Shown in pieces: positions 1 to 7,061 of a stretch of 10,319 nucleotides of DNA. The translations under genes were made by a program, and so were the position numbers. The notes under the pieces are model-generated. The model was not told the DNA's origin. It did not search any database and saw nothing but the letters and a program-made list of their open reading frames with translations. Position 1 is the first letter of the stretch, and every line of letters starts with the position of its first letter. Source of the DNA: Pseudomonadota bacterium (GTDB taxonomy: Bacteria; Pseudomonadota; Alphaproteobacteria; Acetobacterales; Acetobacteraceae); contig JAJYFW010000033.1 in NCBI GenBank assembly GCA_021785335.1, forward strand, positions 1-10,319. Direction: 5' to 3'.

Positions 1-1475
1 GGGTGCTCGGCGGCGGGCTGATGCATCTGCGTCTCGCCTCGGGCGAGCACCTGGTGCTGGACGGCATCAGTACCGCGCCGGCGCGGGCGCATGCGGCGAT
101 GTACGAGCCGGTGTCCGACGTGCTGCCGGACTACCAGGAGACAGCGGGACGGAAGAATCTGGTGGGTGCGCTCGCGGTCGCGGTGCCCTCGGCGCTCGCC
201 GCCTGGTGCGAGGCGCTGGCGAAATACGGCACCAAGCCGCTCGCCGAGGTGATCGCGCCGGCGATCCGCCTCGCCGAGGACGGGTTCACCACGACGCCCT
301 ATCTGCGCGAATGCGTCTCCGACACGGCAGCCGATCTCGCACACGACACGGAACTCGCGGCGCTGCTACTGCCTGGCGGCGAGCCGATTCCCGCCGGCAC
401 GCGGCTGCGCCGGCCAGACTATGCCGCAAGCCTGCGCCTGATTGCGCGGGAGGGGCCGGCGGCACTCTATGGCGGCAAGCTAGGCAAGACGCTCGCGGAC
501 TTCATGCGCGCCACGGGAGGGCTGATCGACGAGCAGGACCTCGCGGCCGTGCGTCCCCTCACGCGCGCGCCGATCCGCGCCAACTATCGCGGGCATGAGA
601 TCGTCGGCCCGCCGCCGCCTTCCTCGGCCGGCGTGCATATCGCGCAGATGCTCGGGATCCTCGAAGGGTTCGACATCGCGCGGCTGGGTTTCGCGAGCCC
701 GGACGGCGCGCACCTGCTCGCCGAGGTGCTGAAGATCGCCTTCGCCGACCGCGCCGTCGCTACCGCCGATCCCGCCTTCGTCGAGGTACCGGTGGAGCGG
801 CTGATCTCGCGCGCCTATGCCGCTGAGCGCCGCGCCGCGATCGCGCTGGACCGCGCGCAGGACTGGAAGCCGGGCGTCACGCTGAAGGAATCCGCCGACA
901 CCACGCATATTACCGTCGCCGACAGCCAGGGTAACGTCGTCGCTGCGACGCAGACCATCAACGGCCTGTTCGGCGCGCGCATCGCGGTGCCGGGGACCGG
1001 GCTGATCTGCAACAACTACATGTACAATTTCGATCCGCATCCCGGCCACGCGCTGTCGATAGCGCCCGGCAAGCGGGTGTTCACGTCGATGGCGCCGATG
1101 ATCGCGCTGCGCGACGGCAAGTTGGCCTTCGCGCTCGGCCTGCCGGGCGGGCTTCGCATCTTCGGCTCGGCAATGCAGGCGCTGGTCAACCTCATCGATC
1201 ACCGCATGACACCGCAGCAGGCAGTCGAGGCGCCGCGGGTATGGACGCAGGGACATCTGCTGGAACTCGAACCCGCGATTCCCGATGCGACCGCCGAGGC
1301 ACTCGCGGCACGCGGCCACCGCGTCGCCCGCGTGCCGCGCGTGGGCGGCGGCATGAACGCGATCACCTGGGCGCCCGACGGCACGATGACCGGTGCCGCA
1401 TGCTGGCGCGCAGACGGCACGCCCGTCGCCATCGCGGGCGGCCTGGCGCGCCCCGGCGTGCGTTTCTCGATCTGA
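1..1475 (+). CDS. Gamma-glutamyltransferase-family Ntn hydrolase, 5' partial; possibly an acylase rather than a true GGT
   Basis: The frame is already open at the left edge (first full codon at base 3). It begins at the family's GGGG-F-M strand, so roughly 80-100 N-terminal residues including any signal peptide are missing. Numbering from base 3, the large subunit runs to residue 299. The autocatalytic nucleophile is Thr300 in 'ESADTTH', aligning with E. coli Thr391. Asn320 (E. coli Asn411), Ser362 (Ser463) and Gly382-Gly383 are kept. The residues that bind the glutamyl alpha-amino and alpha-carboxyl groups are not: Arg114 aligns with Ile22, Gln430 with Tyr339, Asp433 with Asn342. The lid-loop stretch between Asn342 and Thr361 is about 10 residues shorter than in E. 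coli. Family membership and self-processing are well supported. Activity on glutathione is doubtful, and a cephalosporin-acylase-like amide hydrolase is the alternative. A D-2-hydroxyacid dehydrogenase follows after 26 bases, so the pair is probably cotranscribed. Confidence 0.93.
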   Translation, partial: VLGGGLMHLRLASGEHLVLDGISTAPARAHAAMYEPVSDVLPDYQETAGRKNLVGALAVAVPSALAAWCEALAKYGTKPLAEVIAPAIRLAEDGFTTTPYLRECVSDTAADLAHDTELAALLLPGGEPIPAGTRLRRPDYAASLRLIAREGPAALYGGKLGKTLADFMRATGGLIDEQDLAAVRPLTRAPIRANYRGHEIVGPPPPSSAGVHIAQMLGILEGFDIARLGFASPDGAHLLAEVLKIAFADRAVATADPAFVEVPVERLISRAYAAERRAAIALDRAQDWKPGVTLKESADTTHITVADSQGNVVAATQTINGLFGARIAVPGTGLICNNYMYNFDPHPGHALSIAPGKRVFTSMAPMIALRDGKLAFALGLPGGLRIFGSAMQALVNLIDHRMTPQQAVEAPRVWTQGHLLELEPAIPDATAEALAARGHRVARVPRVGGGMNAITWAPDGTMTGAACWRADGTPVAIAGGLARPGVRFSI

Positions 1476-1501
1476 ACAAGACGAATTTGGGCGAGGCAAG
1501 A

Positions 1502-2467
1502 GTGACCGAGACGGTCGTCATTCTCGACATGATGAACCCGGCGCGGGCGGACAAGCTGCGCGCGCTGCTGCCGGAGGGCATGGTGCTCACCCACGGCACC
1601 GAACGCAGCGAGGAGCACCGCTGCGCCATCATCGCAGAGGCGGACTACGCCATCACCGGCCAGGTAGAGGTGACCGGCGCCGTGCTGCGCGCGGCCAAGC
1701 GGCTCAAGCTGCTGCACAAATGGGGCGTCGGTCTCGATAATATCGATCTCGAAACGGCTAAGGCCTGCGGCATCGCCGTCGCGCGCACCACCGGCAGCAA
1801 CGCGATGGCGGTCGCCGAGCACACGATGGGGCTGATGCTCGCGGCCCTGAGAAACATCGGCTACGGCCATGCGGAGTTGCGCGAGGGGCGCTGGGCAGGC
1901 GGGGCAATGCCGCAGGAGGCGCGGCTGCTCTCGGGCAAGACGGTGGGCATCGTCGGCTTCGGCGCCATCGGGCGCAGCGTCGCGCGCATGGTGGCGGGCT
2001 TCGGCTGCACCGTTCTCTATAACAAGCCGCACCCGCTCCCGCCGGCGGAGGAACAGGCGCTCGGCATCGCCTATGCCACGGTGCCCGAGATGCTGGCGAA
2101 GGCGGACGTGCTGTCGCTGCATTGCCCGCTGGTGCCCGAGACCACGAACCTGATCGACGCGAATGCGCTCGCCGCGATGAAGCCCTCCGCCGTGCTGGTC
2201 AACGTCGCGCGCGGCGGCGTGGTGGACGAGGCGGCGCTGGTGGAAGCGTTGCGTAACCGCACCATCCATGCCGCCGCAGTCGATGTCTATGAGGTCGAGC
2301 CGGTGCCCGCCGGCCACCCGCTGCTCAAGCTGCCCAACGCCGTGGTCACGCCGCATCTCGCGGCCGGGGCAGCCGACAATTTCGTGCCGACGGTCACGCG
2401 CATGTTCGACAACATGCGCCGCTTCGGCCGCGGCGAGCCGATCCGCGAGGGCGACCGCGTCGTCTGA
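1502..2467 (+). CDS. D-2-hydroxyacid dehydrogenase (NAD-dependent, phosphoglycerate dehydrogenase-like)
   Basis: This 321-residue protein should oxidise a D-2-hydroxyacid, or reduce the 2-oxoacid, in the cytoplasm. The N- and C-terminal parts form the substrate domain and the centre is a Rossmann fold. The dinucleotide motif GxGxxG is Gly152-Phe-Gly154-Ala-Ile-Gly157. The family's catalytic triad is visible as Arg237 ('NVARGG'), Glu266 ('VEVEP'-type motif) and His285 ('TPHLAAG'). After the second Rossmann strand ('VLYNKPHP') the usual acidic residue that selects NAD is Asn174, so cofactor preference is uncertain. The GTG at 1502 is chosen because GAGG at 1493-1496 lies 5 bases upstream and the protein then has normal family length; the open frame continues further upstream but only inside the previous gene. 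It follows the GGT-family gene by 26 bases, probably one operon. It ends 6 bases from the convergent thpR. The substrate cannot be named from sequence; SerA, glyoxylate or hydroxypyruvate reductase-like roles are all possible. Confidence 0.92.
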   Translation: MTETVVILDMMNPARADKLRALLPEGMVLTHGTERSEEHRCAIIAEADYAITGQVEVTGAVLRAAKRLKLLHKWGVGLDNIDLETAKACGIAVARTTGSNAMAVAEHTMGLMLAALRNIGYGHAELREGRWAGGAMPQEARLLSGKTVGIVGFGAIGRSVARMVAGFGCTVLYNKPHPLPPAEEQALGIAYATVPEMLAKADVLSLHCPLVPETTNLIDANALAAMKPSAVLVNVARGGVVDEAALVEALRNRTIHAAAVDVYEVEPVPAGHPLLKLPNAVVTPHLAAGAADNFVPTVTRMFDNMRRFGRGEPIREGDRVV

Positions 2468-2473
2468 GCCGCC

Positions 2474-3007
2474 TCAGGCCAGTTCGTACTCCACTTCCGC
2501 CTCATAGGCTGCCTGTTCCTTTCCCAGTCGCGAGCTGAACAGGGTGAAGTGTTCGACCTCGAACGGCTCGGTGCGGAATAGGTTGTGGCGCTGCACGAAC
2601 GCGGCGAGCTTCTCGGGGGCGGCGTTGTCGAGGCGCGCCAGCGAGACGTGCGGCGCGAAACGCCGCCGCTCCGGTTCCAGTCCCGTCCGTTGCAACGCCG
2701 TTTCGATCTTGCCCTGAAGGTGCTCAAGCGGTTCGCTGCGCTCCACGCCCACCCACAGCATGGTCTCGCGCCCCGCCTTGGCGAAGGTGCCGATGCCGGC
2801 GAGCGCGAGGGGAAAGCGCCGCCCCCGCAGCGCCGCCAGCGCGTGGTCGATCTCCTCGGCGCGGAACGGCGGCACCTCGCCGATGAAGCGCAGCGTGAGG
2901 TGCAGGTTCTCCGCCGGGATCCAGCGTGCGCCGGGCACGCCGCCGCCGAGGGCCGCCAACCGCTGGCGCAGTTCCCAGGGCAGTTCGAGGGCGACGAACA
3001 GCCTCAT
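2474..3007 (-). CDS. thpR: RNA 2',3'-cyclic phosphodiesterase (2H family, formerly 2'-5' RNA ligase)
   Basis: This 177-residue protein is the usual size for ThpR. Members of the 2H phosphoesterase family open 2',3'-cyclic phosphates on RNA and can reversibly join tRNA halves through 2'-5' bonds; the in vivo role is poorly known. It starts with the typical 'MRLFVALELP'. Both catalytic HxTx-type motifs are present: His36-Leu-Thr38-Leu and His120-Val-Ser122-Leu; Ser in the second is an accepted variant in the superfamily. The start is well defined: the ATG overlaps the tesA stop as ATGA, and a strong GGAGGT (3017-3022 on the complementary strand) lies 9 bases upstream, inside the tesA 3' end. 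Translation is therefore probably coupled to tesA. Its 3' end faces the dehydrogenase gene with only 6 bases between the two stop codons and no visible terminator. Confidence 0.9.
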   Translation of the reverse strand: MRLFVALELPWELRQRLAALGGGVPGARWIPAENLHLTLRFIGEVPPFRAEEIDHALAALRGRRFPLALAGIGTFAKAGRETMLWVGVERSEPLEHLQGKIETALQRTGLEPERRRFAPHVSLARLDNAAPEKLAAFVQRHNLFRTEPFEVEHFTLFSSRLGKEQAAYEAEVEYELA

Positions 3008-3699
3008 CGGTGCCTGACCTCCGCGAGCAACTTGATCACCAGCGGCAGGATATTGGCGACGACGATGCGCACGCCGTTGGCGTCGGGATGGATCTGGTCC
3101 GGCTGCTCGAGCGATCTGTGAGTGGCCACGCCGGCGAGGAAGAAGGGTTCGTAGATCACGCCCGGCCGCCGGCCGAGGCGGTCGAACACCGCGCGGAACG
3201 CCCGCTCGTATTGCGGGCCGAGATTGGGCGGCGCGTACATGCCGGCGAGCAGCGCCGGGATGTGCCTGGCCTCGAGCCTGTCGAGGATCGCCGAGAGATT
3301 CTTCTCGGTCTCCGAGGGGGGCAGGCCGCGCAGCCCGTCATTGCCGCCGAGCTCCACGATCGCGGCATCCGCGCCGGCTGCGAGCACCCAGTCGAGTCGC
3401 GCGAGCCCGCCCGCGGTGGTGTCGCCCGAGACCGCGCCGTCGATGATGCGCACTGGGTGTCCGGCCTTGGCCAGTGCGGTCTTGAGCTGTGCCTGGAACG
3501 CCTCCGCGGCGGGCAGGCCGTAGCCGGCTGAAAGCGAGTCGCCCAGGACGAGCAGGCGCGGGAGCGGCTTGGCTGGCGAGGGGGCCGGCGAGGAAGGAGG
3601 TTGAGCAGGGGCGGCGGCCAGCAGCGGCAGCGCCAGCAGCGCCCGCCGTGAGAGACGCGGTTGGCGGGACGGCGGGGACGGGCCATATCGCTGGGCCAT
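3004..3699 (-). CDS. tesA: TesA-type SGNH/GDSL esterase (arylesterase / acyl-CoA thioesterase I), exported
   Basis: This 231-residue hydrolase closely resembles E. coli TesA, a periplasmic esterase acting on acyl thioesters and aryl esters. SGNH blocks in order: nucleophile Ser55 in 'LGDSLSAGYG', Gly92 in 'SGDTT', Asn120 in 'VELGGNDGLRG', and Asp201/His204 in 'DQIHP'. The first ~45 residues form a leader: Ser-Arg18?-Arg-type 'LSRRALLALP' followed by an Ala/Leu core and a Pro-rich linker. The twin Arg suggests Tat export, but Sec cannot be excluded. The ATG at 3699 is preferred: GGAG lies 11 bases upstream and the leader is then of normal length. An in-frame ATG 13 codons earlier (3738) has no obvious ribosome site. 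The chosen start overlaps that of the divergent ybbA. The neighbours ybbA and ybbP match the E. coli arrangement, supporting a joint function in handling hydrophobic acyl compounds. thpR follows with an ATGA overlap. Confidence 0.92.
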   Translation of the reverse strand: MAQRYGPSPPSRQPRLSRRALLALPLLAAAPAQPPSSPAPSPAKPLPRLLVLGDSLSAGYGLPAAEAFQAQLKTALAKAGHPVRIIDGAVSGDTTAGGLARLDWVLAAGADAAIVELGGNDGLRGLPPSETEKNLSAILDRLEARHIPALLAGMYAPPNLGPQYERAFRAVFDRLGRRPGVIYEPFFLAGVATHRSLEQPDQIHPDANGVRIVVANILPLVIKLLAEVRHR

Positions 3700-4414
3700 G
3701 GACAGTCTTGCTCCGTCGCCTGCCTCGCGATCCGTCATCCCGCCCGGGAAGGGCCTGCGAATCGCCATCGAGGATCTGCGCCTGACCGTGCCCGCCGCCC
3801 ACGGGCCGGTCAACATCCTGCGCGGCATCGACATGGCCGTCGAGCCCGGCGAGGCGGTGGGCCTCGTCGGGCCCTCCGGCAGCGGCAAGACCAGCCTGTT
3901 GATGGTGCTCGCGGGGCTGGAGCGGCCCACCGGCGGGTGCGTGCGGCTCGGCGAGGCCGATATCGGAGCGCTGGACGAGGACGCGCTGGCCCGCCTGCGC
4001 CGCGACCAGATCGGCATCGTGTTCCAGAGCTTCTATCTGATCCCGACCATGACGGCATGGGAAAACGTGGCGGTACCGCTGGAACTTGCCGGTGTGCGTG
4101 ATGCGAGGCCGCGAGCCGAGGCGGCGCTTGCCGCGGTCGGACTCTCGCACCGGCTGCTGCACCGGCCGGACCAGCTTTCCGGGGGCGAGCAGCAGCGCGT
4201 GGCGCTGGCGCGCGCCGTGGTCGCCGGGCCCCGGCTGCTTCTGGCCGACGAGCCCACCGGCAATCTGGACGGCGAGACCGGGCGCGCGGTGATGGACCTG
4301 CTGTTCGCGCTGCGCGAATCCACCGGCGCTACGCTGCTGCTCATTACCCACGACAAGGCGCTTGCCGCGCGCTGCGACCGCGTCGTCGCGATGGCGGACG
4401 GCAGGATCGCGTGA
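3698..4414 (+). CDS. ybbA: ABC transporter ATP-binding protein, YbbA family (LolD/MacB-like, type VII)
   Basis: This is a complete 238-residue nucleotide-binding subunit that powers the YbbP permease at the cytoplasmic face. Motifs in order: Walker A 'GPSGSGKTS' at 58-66, Q-loop Gln110 ('IVFQSFYLIPTMTA'), signature 'LSGGEQQ' at 160-166, Walker B 'LLLADEP' at 180-186 with catalytic Glu185, and switch His218. The 'FYLIPTMTAWENV' and 'DEPTGNLD' sequences are typical of the LolD/MacB/FtsE group. The ATG at 3698 is the only sensible start, although no clear Shine-Dalgarno precedes it, and any promoter must lie within tesA. It is divergent from tesA and overlaps ybbP by GTGA, so the two subunits are almost certainly made together. 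The tesA context and the YbbP-like partner make YbbA more likely than LolD. Confidence 0.93.
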   Translation: MDSLAPSPASRSVIPPGKGLRIAIEDLRLTVPAAHGPVNILRGIDMAVEPGEAVGLVGPSGSGKTSLLMVLAGLERPTGGCVRLGEADIGALDEDALARLRRDQIGIVFQSFYLIPTMTAWENVAVPLELAGVRDARPRAEAALAAVGLSHRLLHRPDQLSGGEQQRVALARAVVAGPRLLLADEPTGNLDGETGRAVMDLLFALRESTGATLLLITHDKALAARCDRVVAMADGRIA

Positions 4415-6903
4415 GGCTGCTGCTGACGCTCGCCAGGCGGGAGCTGCGTGGCGGCACGCGCGGCCTGCGCATCGTCATCGCCTGCCTCGCCCTCGGTGTC
4501 GCCGCTATCGCCGGCGTCGGCTCGCTGCGCGAGGGGATCGCGCGCGGGCTCGCCGCCCAGGGCTCGACGCTGCTCGGCGGGAACATCGACGTCGAGAGCG
4601 CCTCGGTGCGGCTGCCGCCAGCGCTCGCCGCGTGGTTCCGGGCACGTGGCGCGAAGGTCTCGGAGATCGTCACGCTCCGCTCCATGCTCATTGCGCCCTC
4701 GGGCAAGGAACTGCTGGTGGAGCTGAAGGCGGTGGATGGCGCCTGGCCGCTGCTCGGCTCCTCGGGCCTCGCGCCGGGCGCGCTGGCGCCGAGGGAGGGG
4801 ATGGCGGGCCTGGTCGGCGAGGCGCTGGTCGGCGAACGGCTGGGCATTGCGCCCGGCGCCATCGTGCGCCTGGGCAATGAGAAGTTCCGCTACCTCGGGC
4901 TGCTGCCGCACGAGCCGGACCGCGTGGCGACCCCCTCGATCCTGGGCCCGCGCGCGCTGATACCGCTTTCCAGCCTGCCCGCCGCGGGGCTGATCGTCAC
5001 CGGCTCCTTCTTCGACGACCACCTGCGCGTGCTGCTGCCGAAGGGCGCCGATGTCGCGGCGACGCTGCGCGCCCTTGCCGCGGCGTTTCCGAACAATGGC
5101 TGGCACGTCCGCACGGCGAGCCAGGCGGCGCCGGGTCTCGCGCGGTTCATCAACCGGACCTCGCTGTTCCTGACGCTGGTCGGGCTTACCTCGCTGCTGG
5201 TGGGCGGTATCGGCGTCGCGAATGGCACCGGTGCCTGGCTTGCCGCCCGGGCGCGCAGCATCGCGGTGCTGCGCTGCCTCGGCGCTTCCGGCGGACTGGT
5301 GACGGCACTGGCGATGACGCAGGTGCTGGTGCTCGCCACGATCGGCATCGTGCTCGGGGTCGCGCTCGGCGCGGCGCTGCCCTACATCGCCGTCGCGGCG
5401 CTCGGCAACGTGGTGCCGATCAGGCCGCAGCTCGGCATCTTTCCTGCGCCACTGGCACTGGCGGCGCTGTTCGGGCTGCTGACGGCGGCAAGCTTCGGCA
5501 TCTGGCCACTCGGACGGGCCGCGCGGATTCCGGGGGCGGCGCTGTTCCGCTCCAGCATCAACGTCGCCGGCCGGGTCGGCTGGCGCACGGCCTTCGCGGG
5601 GCTGGCGCTTGCCGCGGCCCTCGTCGCGCTGACCGTCGCGACGGCGCAGGATCCGCGCTTCGCTGCGGGGTTCTGCGTCGCGGCGCTGGGCACGCTCGCC
5701 CTGTTCCGCGCCGGCGCGTGGGCGCTGATGCGCGCGACGGCGAGGCTGCGGGCGCGCCGCGCCTGGGCCCGGCTCGGCCTCGGCAACCTCTCGCGCCCCG
5801 GCATGCCGACGCCGCTGATGCTGGTCTCGGTGGGGCTCGGGCTCGCGACCCTCGCCTCCGTGGCGCTGGTGCAGGGCAACGTGCAGCGGGAGCTTGGCGG
5901 CGCGATGCCGGCGCGGGCGCCGAGCTTCTACTTCATCGACATCCAGCCGCATGAGCGCGCGGCCTTCGAGCAGATCCTGCACGGTACACCGGGCGTGTCG
6001 GCGATCGAGATGGTGCCGAGCCTGCGCGCCCATGTCGTCGCCGTGAATGGCGTGCCGGCGGCCGAGGTGCGCGCAAGGCCCGACACGCGCTGGGCGCTCA
6101 ACGGTGATCTTGCGCTCAGCTATGCCGCGACGCCACCGCCTGGGACGGACCTGGTGGCGGGGCGCTGGTGGGCGGCCGACTATGTGGGCCCGCCGCTCGT
6201 TTCCTTCGATGCCCATCTCGCCGCGGGCTGGGGCGTGCGGGTCGGCGACACACTGACGCTCAACATCCTCGGGCGCAATGTGACGCTGCGGGTCGCCAGC
6301 CTGCGCCGCATCGCCTGGCGGTCGCTGGCGCTCAACTTCGCGCTGGTGGCGAGCCCGGGGCTGTTGTCCGGTGCCCCGCACACCTTCATCGCGACAGCGC
6401 GTACCGATAGCGCCGCGGACCCGGTCCTGCTGCGCCGGGTCACGAACGCGCTGCCCAACGTCTCGGCGATCCGGGTCGCGGACGTGCTGGCGACGGTCGC
6501 GGACCTGTTCGGGCAGCTCGGAACCGCGCTTACGGCGACCGGTTCGCTGGCGCTCGCTTCCGGCGCGCTGGTGCTGGCCGGGGCGGTCGCGGCCGGACGG
6601 GCGCGGCGGGTCCGCGAGGCGGTGATCCTCAAGACGCTGGGGGCGAGCCGGGCGCAGATCCGCGCCGCCTGGCTGGTGGAGTTCGGCATCCTCGGCCTCG
6701 CCGCGGGCGCCATCGCCGCCGTGGTGGGGACCGGAGCGAGCTGGGCGGTGGTACGATTGGTCATGCACGGGAGCTGGGTGTTTCTGCCGGGGACGCTCGC
6801 CGCGGTGGTGTTCTTGTCGCTCGCGCTGATGCTGCTGGTGGGCTTCGCGGGGACGGAAGCGGCCTTGCGGGCCAAGGCGGCCCCGCTGCTGCGTAACGAA
6901 TAG
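4411..6903 (+). CDS. ybbP: ABC transporter permease, YbbP family (FtsX-like, 10 predicted TM segments)
   Basis: This 830-residue protein has the architecture of E. coli YbbP (about 800 residues). I place membrane segments by eye near residues 19-38, 251-275, 296-331, 345-367, 393-411, 417-440, 468-487, 707-728, 757-784 and 793-814. Two large periplasmic domains lie at about 40-250 and 490-705. FtsX repeats end in 'RSIAVLRCLGAS' (after TM2) and 'REAVILKTLGAS' (after TM8), the coupling segments typical of this superfamily. Passages such as 'SFYFIDIQPHE' and 'SLRRIAWRSLALNF' match YbbP at the same relative positions. The GTG start at 4411 overlaps the ybbA stop, with AGGA 4 bases upstream. It should work with YbbA and TesA, probably as a mechanotransmission or lipid-extraction system rather than a classical channel. 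The substrate is not shown by the sequence. Confidence 0.92.
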   Translation: MRLLLTLARRELRGGTRGLRIVIACLALGVAAIAGVGSLREGIARGLAAQGSTLLGGNIDVESASVRLPPALAAWFRARGAKVSEIVTLRSMLIAPSGKELLVELKAVDGAWPLLGSSGLAPGALAPREGMAGLVGEALVGERLGIAPGAIVRLGNEKFRYLGLLPHEPDRVATPSILGPRALIPLSSLPAAGLIVTGSFFDDHLRVLLPKGADVAATLRALAAAFPNNGWHVRTASQAAPGLARFINRTSLFLTLVGLTSLLVGGIGVANGTGAWLAARARSIAVLRCLGASGGLVTALAMTQVLVLATIGIVLGVALGAALPYIAVAALGNVVPIRPQLGIFPAPLALAALFGLLTAASFGIWPLGRAARIPGAALFRSSINVAGRVGWRTAFAGLALAAALVALTVATAQDPRFAAGFCVAALGTLALFRAGAWALMRATARLRARRAWARLGLGNLSRPGMPTPLMLVSVGLGLATLASVALVQGNVQRELGGAMPARAPSFYFIDIQPHERAAFEQILHGTPGVSAIEMVPSLRAHVVAVNGVPAAEVRARPDTRWALNGDLALSYAATPPPGTDLVAGRWWAADYVGPPLVSFDAHLAAGWGVRVGDTLTLNILGRNVTLRVASLRRIAWRSLALNFALVASPGLLSGAPHTFIATARTDSAADPVLLRRVTNALPNVSAIRVADVLATVADLFGQLGTALTATGSLALASGALVLAGAVAAGRARRVREAVILKTLGASRAQIRAAWLVEFGILGLAAGAIAAVVGTGASWAVVRLVMHGSWVFLPGTLAAVVFLSLALMLLVGFAGTEAALRAKAAPLLRNE

Positions 6904-6955
6904 GTTCTTGCGCCGACGAAAAACGGCGGATTTCCAAGCCCCGGCCCGCGCCGGG
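6904..6955 (+). terminator. Possible weak terminator hairpins after ybbP
   Basis: Two short inverted repeats follow the ybbP stop. One pairs CGCCG (6911-6915) with CGGCG (6924-6928) across an A-rich 8-base loop. The other pairs CCCGGC (6940-6945) with GCCGGG (6950-6955) across CCGC. Neither is followed by a convincing T tract, so this may be a leaky terminator or only chance GC structure. Confidence 0.3.
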
Positions 6956-7049
6956 CGGGGTCGTTGCCCAACCGTCGCATTACCGCGATTTTGCTTGATC
7001 CCCTTGCCCGGGACGCCAAAATGGACTGCGAGGGGCCGGATGCCCCGCA

Positions 7050-7061
7050 GAGGAAACACCG
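7050..7061 (+). promoter_or_regulatory. Shine-Dalgarno for the BI-1 family gene
   Basis: AGGA at 7051-7054 (part of AGAGGA) stands 7 bases before the ATG at 7062 and fixes this start. The 158-base gap after ybbP leaves room for the gene's own promoter. AT-richer bases near 6991-7000 and CAAAAT at 7017-7022 could be parts of one, but the match to a -35/-10 pair is poor. Confidence 0.6.

Noticed and set aside
480..1499. A 339-residue minus-strand frame opposite the GGT-family gene
   Set aside because: Antisense shadow of a gene with clear family motifs; Arg/His/Gly-rich and without domains.
4033..7059. A 1008-residue open frame on the minus strand opposite ybbA/ybbP
   Set aside because: It is Arg/His/Gln/Pro-rich without domains, lies exactly antisense to well-supported YbbA/YbbP, and is the usual stop-free shadow of high-GC codon use.
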